The position numbers and the translations under genes are program-made. Shown in pieces: positions 17,009 through 25,165 of a stretch of 64,000 nucleotides of DNA. Within the stretch, counting starts at the first letter, position 1, and each line of letters starts with the position of its first letter. The notes under the pieces were generated by a model, which was given only the letters and a program-made list of their open reading frames with translations, searched no databases and was not told the origin of the DNA. The stretch comes from MWCO01 sp964488865 (GTDB lineage Bacteria > Myxococcota_A > Polyangia > Polyangiales > Polyangiaceae), in assembly GCA_964488865.1 (NCBI GenBank), contig CAZAWR010000021.1, forward strand, positions 54,408 to 118,407. The letters are read 5' to 3'.

Positions 17009-17890
17009 TCAGCCCACCTTCCGATGCTCGACGGAGAGCCTGAGCGCATCTTCGATCCTCCAGGAAACGCGTTCGACCCAGGCTTCGACTGGCGCTGGCG
17101 ACTCACACGGGGGAATCGACGAGAGGGCGTCCTCCAAGGTTGCCCGGAGCAAGGCGTGCGCCTCTTCCGCACCGTGTTGTTTGACTGCATTGGGACGCCC
17201 ATGCAGGTCGTCTTGACCAACGGGCTTGCCCACGGCCCATGGGGAGGATTGTACGTCGAGGATGTCGTCGGCGATCTGGTACGCATCGCCGATCTTGGTG
17301 GCGAAGGCACGCCAGCTTCGCGGGTCCGCGCCCGCGGCCGCTGCACCTCCACAAGCGGCGGCTTCGAACAACGAGGCGGTCTTGGCCCTGCGATACAGCT
17401 CGGGCGGGGCGGACGTCTCACTCTCCCAAGCCTGTCCCGCGATGATCCCGCGCGGACTCCTCACGCCTCTCGCAAGGATCGAGATCAATTGCGCCGCGGC
17501 CCTAGGCTCGCCAGACCGAGCAATGACCTCGAAGGCAAGGACGATCAACTCGTCCCCCGCCAGCACCGCAATGGGCTCACCATAAGCGCGATGGATGCTT
17601 GGCAGTCCACGCCGCATGGCCGCATCATCGAAACACGGAAGGTCGTCGTGGACGAGGGAGGCACAGTGGACCAGCTCGACCGCAGCGCCAAAGTCCTCTG
17701 CGAGCCACGGTCGGGTGTCTCCACACGACGCAGACACGGCAAGGGTGAGAGCAGGTCTCAGGCGACCGCCACCCTGGAGCACAGCGTCTCGCACGGCCTT
17801 TCGCAGAAGCGTCGGCGAGGGGACGTCTTCCTCTTCAAGAAGGGAAAGAGCGCGCTGGAGAGCCCGCTCCACACGCGTAACAGGGTTCAT
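17009..17890 (-). CDS. crtE: Geranylgeranyl diphosphate synthase
   Basis: 293 residues from the ATG at 17890 (MNPVTRVERAL). A longer frame to 17959 would leave 27 bases before the divergent crtD. It condenses isopentenyl diphosphate onto allylic diphosphates to make the C20 precursor of carotenoids. Both aspartate-rich motifs are visible: the first as DDLPCFDD, followed by MRRG, and the second as DDILD in a segment preceded by GDAYQIAD. GGGRLRP is the usual basic segment. The first motif has two residues inserted between the Asp pairs (DDxxxxD), as in type II bacterial enzymes. Start choice is the main uncertainty, since neither start has a clear ribosome site. Confidence 0.9.
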   Translation of the reverse strand: MNPVTRVERALQRALSLLEEEDVPSPTLLRKAVRDAVLQGGGRLRPALTLAVSASCGDTRPWLAEDFGAAVELVHCASLVHDDLPCFDDAAMRRGLPSIHRAYGEPIAVLAGDELIVLAFEVIARSGEPRAAAQLISILARGVRSPRGIIAGQAWESETSAPPELYRRAKTASLFEAAACGGAAAAGADPRSWRAFATKIGDAYQIADDILDVQSSPWAVGKPVGQDDLHGRPNAVKQHGAEEAHALLRATLEDALSSIPPCESPAPVEAWVERVSWRIEDALRLSVEHRKVG

Positions 17891-17986
17891 GAGATCGTTC
17901 GATGGCCGACCCGCCGCCATCATCGCGCGAAAAGAAATTGTCGCGCGCCCCATCGACATCGCAGTCGACCGTCCTAGAAGCGCAGC

Positions 17987-19540
17987 ATGTCCCCTCCCCC
18001 ACCTGTCATCATCGTCGGTGCCGGCATCGGAGGACTGGCGTCGGCCATTTCACTCGCCTCTCGCGGTGTCCCGGTTCTCGTCCTCGAACGAGCGAGCCAA
18101 TCCGGCGGCAAGATCCGACAGGAGCAGGTCCTCGGTCGGACCCTGGACGCAGGTCCTACGGTCCTCACCATGCGCTGGGTCTTCGATGAGCTCTTCGAAA
18201 ACGCTCAACAATCCTTCGACTCCCACGTGCGGTTGTTGCGTGCATCCCGCCTGGCCAGGCACTTCTGGCAAGGCGGTGCGCGGCTCGACCTGTTCTCGGA
18301 TCTCGAGGAGAGCATCGATGCCGTCGGAACATTCGCTGGCTCGAAGGAAGCCGAGGGCTACCGTCGCTTCGCCGATCACACGGCGAAGGTTCACGCCACG
18401 GTGCGCGATGTCTTCTTGCAGTCCGACCGCCCCTCGCTCGCCTCCACGCTCGCCGCGTTGCGAAGGGTCGGGCTTCCCGCGCTGTGGCAGGTCGAGGGAC
18501 ACCGGACCCTGTGGAACGCACTCGGGGACTACTTTCGCGATCCAAGATTGCGCCAGCTCTTCGCGCGCTACGCGACCTACGCCGGCTCTTCGCCCTTCCT
18601 CTCCCCGGCCACCCTGAACGTGATCGCCCATGTGGAGCGCGAGGGGGTTTGGCTGCCCGAGGGCGGCATGCGCAGCGTGGCGGACGCGTGCGAGCGAGTG
18701 GCCCGGGGGCTCGGGGTCGTCTTTCGCTACGACACCGAGGTGGAAAGGCTCGTGCTCGGGACAGGGGGTGTCGAGGGCGTGCGAACGGCGGACGGCGATA
18801 CGATCGCGTCCGCTGCTGTCGTGTTCAACGGCGATCCCGCGGCGCTCGCGAGCGGGCTACTCGGGGATCGGGTTCGAAAGGCAGCGTCGCTGCCGAAGCA
18901 TCGGTCTCTTTCGGCGGTCACGATCTGCGCGGTCGCACCCGTGCGCGGCTTCGACCTCGACTACCACACCGTTTTCTTCAGCGATGACTACGCGCGTGAG
19001 TTCATCGAACTGTTTCACCAGATGGCCGTACCGTCCCGCCCCACGGTCTACGTCTGCGCGCAAGACAGGGCAGGATTCAAGACGACCGCGGGTCCCGACG
19101 AACGCCTCTTCTTCCTGATCAACGCCCCCGCCACGGGGGATACCAGCGCCACGGAGCTCTCATCTTGTCAGACGTCGATGCTCGAAACCCTCAGTCAGTG
19201 CGGATGGGAGCCGGAACTGAGAGAAGGCTCGGTGATCACCACGCCAGCGGACTTCGCAACGAGGTTCCCGGCAACGGGGGGGAGCTTGTACGGGGCGGCA
19301 TCGCACGGCATGATGTCACCGCTCTCGAAGGCCCCAGCCCGGTCGAAGATCCCCGGTCTGTACTTCGCGGGGGGCGGGGCACACCCGGGGGCAGGCGTTC
19401 CGATGGCAGCGACCTCCGGCGTGCTGGCGGCCAGGGCCATCTTGCACGACCTCGCTTCGACGCGACGGTTGCACCCGATGGCTACCGCTGGTGGTACCTC
19501 GACGTCGTCAGCGACGACGGCGCCTACGCCTTGGTGGTAA
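17987..19540 (+). CDS. crtD: Carotenoid 3,4-desaturase (CrtD-type, CrtI family)
   Basis: 517 residues. N-terminal FAD/dinucleotide motif VIIVGAGIGGLASA followed by LERASQSGGK, and the family C-terminal block GLYFAGGGAHPGAGVPMA. Sequence and its pairing with crtC favour 1-hydroxycarotenoid 3,4-desaturase over phytoene desaturase, since a better CrtI lies at 23380. The last about 28 residues (after AARAILHDLAS) are Ser/Thr-rich and unlike the family; they overlap the stretch where CrtC should begin in another frame. So this may be the product of a lost junction. It diverges from crtE. Confidence 0.85.
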   Translation: MSPPPPVIIVGAGIGGLASAISLASRGVPVLVLERASQSGGKIRQEQVLGRTLDAGPTVLTMRWVFDELFENAQQSFDSHVRLLRASRLARHFWQGGARLDLFSDLEESIDAVGTFAGSKEAEGYRRFADHTAKVHATVRDVFLQSDRPSLASTLAALRRVGLPALWQVEGHRTLWNALGDYFRDPRLRQLFARYATYAGSSPFLSPATLNVIAHVEREGVWLPEGGMRSVADACERVARGLGVVFRYDTEVERLVLGTGGVEGVRTADGDTIASAAVVFNGDPAALASGLLGDRVRKAASLPKHRSLSAVTICAVAPVRGFDLDYHTVFFSDDYAREFIELFHQMAVPSRPTVYVCAQDRAGFKTTAGPDERLFFLINAPATGDTSATELSSCQTSMLETLSQCGWEPELREGSVITTPADFATRFPATGGSLYGAASHGMMSPLSKAPARSKIPGLYFAGGGAHPGAGVPMAATSGVLAARAILHDLASTRRLHPMATAGGTSTSSATTAPTPWW

Positions 19541-20379
19541 TCGCCCTTCTTGGCAACGTGTTTTCCCCCTACTACGCGGCCCGTCGAAGGCAGGGTCCGG
19601 CGGAGCCGTTGAACCATTGCGCGATGAACGTGGCGTACTACGGACCTGGGGGAAGGCTCTGGGCCCTGACGGAACACGACCGAGGGTCGGTGGAACGAAC
19701 GGGGTCGCGGCTGCGCATCGCCGAAAGCGTTGTGGAGGTGGACGACGACGGCGGCCTCACGTTTCAGTTGTGCGAGCGAACTTCGCCTTTCGCGAAGAAC
19801 CTTCGAGCGACCGTACGGGTCGAACCGGGCGTCGTGGGTGGGGACGGTTTTGTTCTCGACGATGCGGGTCGTCATCGCTGGACGCCCCTGCGTCTCAACG
19901 CCCGAGCTACGGTGCGACTCGAGCACCCGCACCGAACAGCGTGGTCCGGGCGCGCCTATGTGGACACCAACGACGGGGACGAGCCGCTCGAGCGGGGCTT
20001 CCGATCGTGGGATTGGTCCAGGACGAGCGGCAGCGATCTCACGCATGTGGTGTACGACGTGACGCGTGCGGACGGCTCGTTCTCGAGCGTTCGCAGGACC
20101 TTCCGGCGCGACGGGGCGCACGAGCCCTTGTTGGGAGTAGAAGCATTCGAGGTGGGCAAGACACGCTGGGGTGTTGGGCGGCGTGTGCCATCGGACGTGG
20201 GGACGAAGCCGACCGTTTCTCGATCGCTGGAAGACACGCCGTTTTACGCCCGCACGCTTTCGACCGCGCGTGTGGGTGGGCAGCGGGTGCATCTGGTGCA
20301 CGAGACCGTGGACTTGCAGCGGTTCGAGCGTCCGTGGGTTCAGTTCCTGATTCCTTTTCGCATGAGGAGAGCGGCATGA
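19204..20379 (+). CDS. crtC: Carotenoid 1,2-hydratase (CrtC), start unresolved
   Basis: CrtC adds water across the terminal 1,2 double bond of acyclic carotenoid ends. The family N-terminus is visible as FDATVAPDGYRWWYLD (codons 19456-19503), followed by GNVFSPYYA, NHCAMNVAYY and further family segments to the end. In this frame there is no ATG, GTG, TTG or CTG between 19207 and 19530. The nearest start is the ATG at 19204 (TTG at 19165 also possible), which would add about 84 residues encoded over crtD's conserved C-terminus. The crtD frame is one step away, so a -1 frameshift fusion, an indel, or an unusual start are the options. The gene overlaps crtZ by 4 bases. Confidence 0.75.
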   Translation: MGAGTERRLGDHHASGLRNEVPGNGGELVRGGIARHDVTALEGPSPVEDPRSVLRGGRGTPGGRRSDGSDLRRAGGQGHLARPRFDATVAPDGYRWWYLDVVSDDGAYALVVIALLGNVFSPYYAARRRQGPAEPLNHCAMNVAYYGPGGRLWALTEHDRGSVERTGSRLRIAESVVEVDDDGGLTFQLCERTSPFAKNLRATVRVEPGVVGGDGFVLDDAGRHRWTPLRLNARATVRLEHPHRTAWSGRAYVDTNDGDEPLERGFRSWDWSRTSGSDLTHVVYDVTRADGSFSSVRRTFRRDGAHEPLLGVEAFEVGKTRWGVGRRVPSDVGTKPTVSRSLEDTPFYARTLSTARVGGQRVHLVHETVDLQRFERPWVQFLIPFRMRRAA

Positions 20380-20870
20380 GCAGCTGGATGATCTGGGGGC
20401 CCCTCGTCCCGTTGACGGCGTACGGCATGGAGCACTGGGCCCGTCTTCTGCATGGGCGGGTTTGGCATCGCTGGCTGTGGAAGATGCACCGATCGCATCA
20501 CGCGCCGAGGCGCAGCCGCTTCGAAGCCAACGACCTGCTCAGCTCGTCCCATTCGTTCCTTGCGGCGGGGATGATCGTGTACGGCTTCGAGGGTGCACCC
20601 GGGGTGGTGCGCGAGGCCGCGTTTGGCGTGGGTGTGGGAATGACCGTCTTCGGTCTCGCCTACCTTGCCATCCACGACGGCTTCGTGCACAAGCGCCTTC
20701 CCCTCGCGTTCCTCGAGAAATTCTCGTACTTCCGTCGCGTCAGGCAGGCCCACAAGGCGCACCACAGCCGACCTCACGCCGTGCCCTTCGGGTTCTTCCT
20801 CGGCCCGTGGGAGCTCGAGGCGGCCGAGCGCGCGGCCGCCGACGAGAACGAGTCCCCTGCCCGCTCCTGA
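20376..20870 (+). CDS. crtZ: Beta-carotene hydroxylase (CrtZ-type)
   Basis: 164 residues. A non-heme di-iron membrane hydroxylase acting on C3 of beta-ionone rings. Histidine motifs: HRSHH (with MHRSHHAPR context), HDGFVH and HKAHH, spaced as in CrtZ, plus two or three hydrophobic helices (about 5-20, 60-75, 85-100). The start ATG overlaps the crtC stop, so translation is coupled. Presence of a ring hydroxylase implies a cyclic end group, which agrees with the cyclase gene on the opposite strand. Convergent with that gene, separated by 91 bp that hold part of a dispersed repeat. Confidence 0.85.
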   Translation: MSSWMIWGPLVPLTAYGMEHWARLLHGRVWHRWLWKMHRSHHAPRRSRFEANDLLSSSHSFLAAGMIVYGFEGAPGVVREAAFGVGVGMTVFGLAYLAIHDGFVHKRLPLAFLEKFSYFRRVRQAHKAHHSRPHAVPFGFFLGPWELEAAERAAADENESPARS

Positions 20871-20887
20871 CTCCGTTGGGGCTAGCC

Positions 20888-21011
20888 CTATCTGAGCCGA
20901 AGGCGAGGCGTTTTGGGGTGAGCCGCGGTGAGCGCGGCGAGGCGGCTTTGCGAAAGCCCCCTTAGAAAGACCTAGGCCCAAACAAGCGCGGAGCGCTTGA
21001 TTTGGGGCTAG
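20888..21011. repeat. 124-bp dispersed repeat, copy 1
   Basis: It matches 41507-41630 over 124 bp with no indels and 7 mismatches. It contains GCCGCGGTGAGCGCGGC-like palindromic sequence, an imperfect AAAGCCCCC hairpin, and ends in GGGGCTAG. It covers the last 50 bases of the leftward CruA-like gene and supplies its stop codon. Confidence 0.85.
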
Positions 21012-22428
21012 CCCACCACTGACGGGCGATACTCGCCCCCCACCGGCCCACGTTGACGAGGCCAAAGCCCCCAATCACGTCGCGGTAGACCTGCGGGCGC
21101 TTGAGGGAGGTTTTGTGCAGGAATCGAACGAAGTCCCGGGGCAGCATCTCGTCCCGGAGCAGAGCCCCGTAGGCGTCGTCCCCCAACTCGTGCAGAACGG
21201 AGAAAGCAGTATCGAGAAGTGCGTTGAGCTCGTGGGCCCGGTGAGGCTCCGTGGAAGGGGTTGCCATCATGCGCGCCAGAGCCCCGGTTCCTGAGTGGAT
21301 CGGAGTGTCCTGCGCCATGGTCGAAGTTCCCTCGAGCTCCGCCATCACCCGTTCGACCGTTGCCGCGAGACCGCGCACGGTGTTGCCGAACCCGCAGAAC
21401 GTGAGGGGCGAGTGGCGAGCTGCCGCATCGCCCACGAGAACGACGCGCGGCAAGGACGGTCGAGGGGCGGGCGTCAGGCGCGACCATCCCGGGATGTAGC
21501 CGAAGGTTGGTCGAACCAAGCGGTGGTCTCCCTCCTTGTAGTGGGGCAGTCGCTCGAAGAATCGGGCGTACAGGCGCAGAAGGGATCCCGACCCCACCCG
21601 GTCGGCAAGGTCGTAGTAGAAGAGATACACCGTCGTCTCCCCCGCTCGTCCTGGGAACGCCTCCCAGATGTGCTGCCGGCCTTCCTGCACGTGCTCGGTC
21701 GTGGCAAGAATCTCTCCGACGCGCGGGTTGATGGCTCGCTCGTCCTCTCCTTGTCTGAGCCCGACGATCACCCCACCGACGGTGGGACAAACGAGATCTG
21801 CCGTGGCCGAAGGGCTCGACACACCGCGGGCGTCGATGACCACGCTCGCGGTGACCGTTCGCGGTTTGTGCTTTCCCCCGAGGGCGATGGCCACGGAGCG
21901 AGGGCCTGCCGACAGCGCCAGGACTGGGTGTTCATCAAAGAGGTGGACGCCCCGCTCTTCGCTCCGCTCGCGGGCGAGTCGAAGAAGCGCCCCCGCGTCG
22001 ACGGCGATATCGAGCACGCGGGACACGGGGTACGACCCGCCTTCGTGCCAGCGACACACGCCGTGATCGTATTGGGCCACGAGCAGGGCGGGGACATCGT
22101 CGGGACGCACGACACCCGAACGGACGAGGGCATCGACTTCCGCGAAGCTCCCGTTCCACTCCCGGTGGGCTTGACCGATCCTGGCCCGGTCGAAGACGGC
22201 GACGCGGAGCCCGCGCTCGGCCAGCATCGGAGCCAGCAGAAGGGAGAGCCCGCCACCGGCCATCGCTACGTCATAGTCGGGTATCGTGTCCGCATCGGGC
22301 GGAGAGAGGGAATCGGGCCGCGGGGTGGGCACGTTCATCCGAACGGCGTCGAGGTGCTCCAGGCGCTCGCAAAGATCCTGTCCTCCGGCCTCACGGACGC
22401 GGTCCCGCGCACGGTCAAGGTCCGTCAT
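20962..22428 (-). CDS. CruA-like lycopene cyclase (FAD-dependent oxidoreductase family)
   Basis: 488 residues from the ATG at 22428, which overlaps the crtB stop by 4 bases. N-terminal FAD motif VAMAGGGLSLLLAPMLAERG with the acidic residue in VAVFD. A second family segment is VVLVGDAAARHSPLTFCGFG. The middle (FYYDLADR, YARFFERLPHYKEGD) resembles CruA-type lycopene cyclases of green sulfur bacteria and cyanobacteria rather than CrtY or CrtYcd. It would form one or two beta rings on lycopene. The last about 15 residues are encoded by the 124-bp repeat, so the native C-terminus may have been replaced. Other FAD-dependent halogenase-like roles cannot be fully excluded. Confidence 0.7.
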   Translation of the reverse strand: MTDLDRARDRVREAGGQDLCERLEHLDAVRMNVPTPRPDSLSPPDADTIPDYDVAMAGGGLSLLLAPMLAERGLRVAVFDRARIGQAHREWNGSFAEVDALVRSGVVRPDDVPALLVAQYDHGVCRWHEGGSYPVSRVLDIAVDAGALLRLARERSEERGVHLFDEHPVLALSAGPRSVAIALGGKHKPRTVTASVVIDARGVSSPSATADLVCPTVGGVIVGLRQGEDERAINPRVGEILATTEHVQEGRQHIWEAFPGRAGETTVYLFYYDLADRVGSGSLLRLYARFFERLPHYKEGDHRLVRPTFGYIPGWSRLTPAPRPSLPRVVLVGDAAARHSPLTFCGFGNTVRGLAATVERVMAELEGTSTMAQDTPIHSGTGALARMMATPSTEPHRAHELNALLDTAFSVLHELGDDAYGALLRDEMLPRDFVRFLHKTSLKRPQVYRDVIGGFGLVNVGRWGASIARQWWASPKSSAPRLFGPRSF

Positions 22429-23399
22429 GATGCGTGATCCTGCAGCAGGGCCCGGGGATGCGCGGAGGCGTTCACGAGGAAGGCGGTTTGCTCGAGGGGT
22501 TCGTAGGGAGCCACGGGCAGAGCTCGAAGGCTCTCGCCCGGCGTTCGTCCTACGAGAGCGCGAAGCACCAGCCAGAGTTTCTTGCTGGTGCTGACGACCG
22601 TTCGCCGAGAGACGGAGTCGAACCCCTGGCGGCCGAGCTCGTGTCCGATTTCGGCGTAGATGAGGCGTGCGGAGCGGATGGCTGCGCGACAATCCTGAGG
22701 GAGCAGGGCAATACCCAGCTCGCTGCTGGCGTAGAGCGCATCGGCGCGCTCGAGGAGTCGGCGGACGACGGCTGCGATTTCCGGCCGAAACGCTGGGTCT
22801 CGCAAGAACGACGCGGGCTGCACGCCGGCCTCCTGCAACCAACCCAGGGGCAGGTAGACTCTGCCGTTTCGTGCGTCCTCCCCGACGTCGCGTGCGATGT
22901 TGGTCAGTTGCATGGCGACGCCGAGGTCGCAGGCGCGCTGCAAGGTGGCCTCGTCGCGCGGTCCCATGAGCAGCGTCATCATGACGCCGACGGTACCAGC
23001 GACGCGGGCGGCATAGGCCTGCAGGTCCTCGAGGGATGCATAGGTGCGCCCCTGGGCATCCCAAGCAAAGCCTTCCAAGAGTGCTTCGGGCACGTCCTTG
23101 GGAATGTCGTAGGCTCGAACGACAGCGGAGAAGGCGCGGTCGACGGGCTCCGGGTCGGGTCTGCCGTCGTAGGCTCGGTCGAGTCTTTGGTGGAGTGCTT
23201 GCAGTGCTTGATCGCCCCCCTGGTGCTCGTCGACGAGGTCATCGGCCACGCGGCAGAAGGCGTACACGGCGGCGGCCGGGTCACGCACCCGCCTTGGGAG
23301 CAGGAGGGAAGCCAGAGAGAAGCTCTTGGAGCCCTTTCGGAGGAGGGCTTTGCACGCTTCCAGGTCCGCGCTAGGCAGGTCAGCGAAGGGATTCGGCAT
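22425..23399 (-). CDS. crtB: Phytoene synthase
   Basis: 324 residues from the ATG at 23399 (MPNPFADLPS). The longer open frame runs inside crtI. It joins two geranylgeranyl diphosphates to phytoene. Visible are SKSFSLASLLLPRRVRDPA, the first Asp-rich motif as CRVADDLVDE, the ARVAGTVGVMM segment and the second motif as NIARDVGEDARNGRVYLP. It starts 20 bases inside the end of crtI and overlaps the cyclase by 4 bases: a tightly coupled crtI-crtB-cyclase operon. Confidence 0.93.
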   Translation of the reverse strand: MPNPFADLPSADLEACKALLRKGSKSFSLASLLLPRRVRDPAAAVYAFCRVADDLVDEHQGGDQALQALHQRLDRAYDGRPDPEPVDRAFSAVVRAYDIPKDVPEALLEGFAWDAQGRTYASLEDLQAYAARVAGTVGVMMTLLMGPRDEATLQRACDLGVAMQLTNIARDVGEDARNGRVYLPLGWLQEAGVQPASFLRDPAFRPEIAAVVRRLLERADALYASSELGIALLPQDCRAAIRSARLIYAEIGHELGRQGFDSVSRRTVVSTSKKLWLVLRALVGRTPGESLRALPVAPYEPLEQTAFLVNASAHPRALLQDHAS

Positions 23400-24876
23400 C
23401 GGGCACCACCGTGTCGAGCACACGTGCGGAGGACAGGACCCCGGGCATGCCCGCCCCTGGGTGGGTTCCTGCGCCAACGATGTAGAGCCGTTCGATGTCC
23501 TCGCTCTTGTTGTGGGGCCGGAAGTAGGCACTCTGTCGCAAGGTCGGCTCCATGCCGAAGGCCGCGCCGCGGAAAGACGCCAATCGGTCCTGGAAGATCT
23601 GCGGGGTGAGCATACGGCTGGTCACCACTTCCCCCGCGAGCCCGGGTAGCACGGACGAGGATAGATAGTCCTCCACGGAGCGTCGATATCGCTCCTTCTC
23701 CGTTTCCCAGTCTGTCCCGCTGGACAGGTTCGGCACGGGCGACAACACGTAGAATGCATCACAGCCCTCGGGGGCCAGAGCCGGGTCCGTCGCGGTGGGC
23801 CGGTGCAGGTAGAGGCTGAAGTCGTCCGCGAGCACGTGACGGTCGAAGATGTCGTCGAGAAGTCCCTTGTAGCGCGGCCCGAGCAAGATGGTGTGATGGG
23901 CCACGTCGGGGTACTTCCGCTTGGTTCCGAAGTACCAGACGAACAAGCTCATGGAGTAGCGACGGCTCTCGATCTTGGCATCCGACCAAGTCGGCCGGTG
24001 TTCCGGGGCGATGAGATAGCGGTAGGTCCAGGCGGAGTCCGCGTTGGAGACGACGACATCGGCGGCGATGCGCTCTCCGGTGGACAGCTCGACACCGACG
24101 GCCTTGCGGTTTTCGACCAGGATCTGGCGCACTTCCTGGTTACAGACCACACGATTGCCTTGCCCCTCGATGAGGTCGACCAGTCCTCGGACGACGGCGC
24201 CGGTGCCGCCGATCGGGAAGTGGACGCCCCACTTGCGCTCGAGGAAGGCGATGAGCGTGTAGATCGACGTGGTGGAGAACGGGTTGCCGCCGACGAGGAG
24301 CGGATGGAAGCTGAGCACCTGACGAATTTTTTCGTTCTTCACGTGCTTGGACACCAGACCGTACACGGAGCGATAGCTCTCGAGCTTGATCATGTCGGGC
24401 ACGATCCGAGCCATCGACGTCCACGACCCGAAGGGCACGTGGGCAAGCTGCTCGAAGCCCACCTTGAAGATGTCCTCGCTCGAACGCACGAATCGCTCGT
24501 AACCTTCCACGTCCTCGGGGCTGAAGCGGGCGATCTGCTCGCGCATGGAAGCGGGGTCGCCCGTGTAGTCGAACATCTCTCCATCGTCGAAGCGAATGCG
24601 ATAGAAGGGAGTCACGGGTCGCATGTCCACGTGGTCCTGCATCTTCTTGCCGCACAGCGACCAGAGGTCTTCGAGCAGGAAGGGCGCCGTGATGACGGTG
24701 GGGCCTGCGTCGAAGGTGAAGCCGTCTTGCTGGTGGACGTAGGCGCGTCCGCCGGGTTTGTCGAGCTTGTCGAGGACGGTGACGCGGTAGCCGCGTGCGC
24801 CGAGACGAATGGCGGAGGCGAGGCCTCCGAATCCGCTGCCGATGACTACGGCGTGGGGTTTGTCGTGCTGGAGCAT
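23380..24876 (-). CDS. crtI: Phytoene desaturase
   Basis: 498 residues from the ATG at 24876 (MLQHDKPHAVVIG). That start gives the usual family length, and the 53 extra upstream codons read through repeat DNA. N-terminal FAD motif VVIGSGFGGLASAIRLGARG, then DKLDKPGGRAYVHQQDGFTFDAGPTVI in the order typical of bacterial CrtI, and the C-terminal signature GAGTHPGAGMPGVLSSA. It performs successive desaturations of phytoene, probably to lycopene. It leads the leftward crtI-crtB-cyclase operon. Confidence 0.93.
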   Translation of the reverse strand: MLQHDKPHAVVIGSGFGGLASAIRLGARGYRVTVLDKLDKPGGRAYVHQQDGFTFDAGPTVITAPFLLEDLWSLCGKKMQDHVDMRPVTPFYRIRFDDGEMFDYTGDPASMREQIARFSPEDVEGYERFVRSSEDIFKVGFEQLAHVPFGSWTSMARIVPDMIKLESYRSVYGLVSKHVKNEKIRQVLSFHPLLVGGNPFSTTSIYTLIAFLERKWGVHFPIGGTGAVVRGLVDLIEGQGNRVVCNQEVRQILVENRKAVGVELSTGERIAADVVVSNADSAWTYRYLIAPEHRPTWSDAKIESRRYSMSLFVWYFGTKRKYPDVAHHTILLGPRYKGLLDDIFDRHVLADDFSLYLHRPTATDPALAPEGCDAFYVLSPVPNLSSGTDWETEKERYRRSVEDYLSSSVLPGLAGEVVTSRMLTPQIFQDRLASFRGAAFGMEPTLRQSAYFRPHNKSEDIERLYIVGAGTHPGAGMPGVLSSARVLDTVVPDAESLR

Positions 24877-24993
24877 GGACCGTTCGATGCAGGGGCGGGA
24901 GCCCGCATCGCTTCGGGCCGTACGGATCGCGAAGGTTCTACCGGGTGGAGGCCCGGGGCCGACTAGGAACGGATGAGAGACGTCCCTATCGGT

Positions 24994-25041
24994 TTGAGGC
25001 CCGGCGACGACCATGGGCGGATGACGGCACATCAACTAGGA
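24994..25041 (+). repeat. 48-bp dispersed repeat, copy B
   Basis: Near-identical to 13361-13407. A diverged partial unit (GAGGCCCGG...ACTAGGAACGGATGA) precedes it at about 24947-24975, so this may be a decayed tandem pair. It fills the gap upstream of crtI. No gene is seen in 24877-25165. Confidence 0.8.
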
Positions 25042-25165
25042 GCTGAGAACACGGAATGCGAACAGAGAACCAGGAACGGGCAGAGTCAGGCGCACGTACG
25101 GCCTCCCTCCGCACCAACCCCTTTCTGTGCCTTCTGCGGCCTCTGTGGTTCTCTGGGCACCGGTA

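Noticed and set aside
25100..25165. Short TTCTGCGG-type repeat also seen near 49790
   Set aside because: Matches are short and broken, so similarity could be chance in this base composition.
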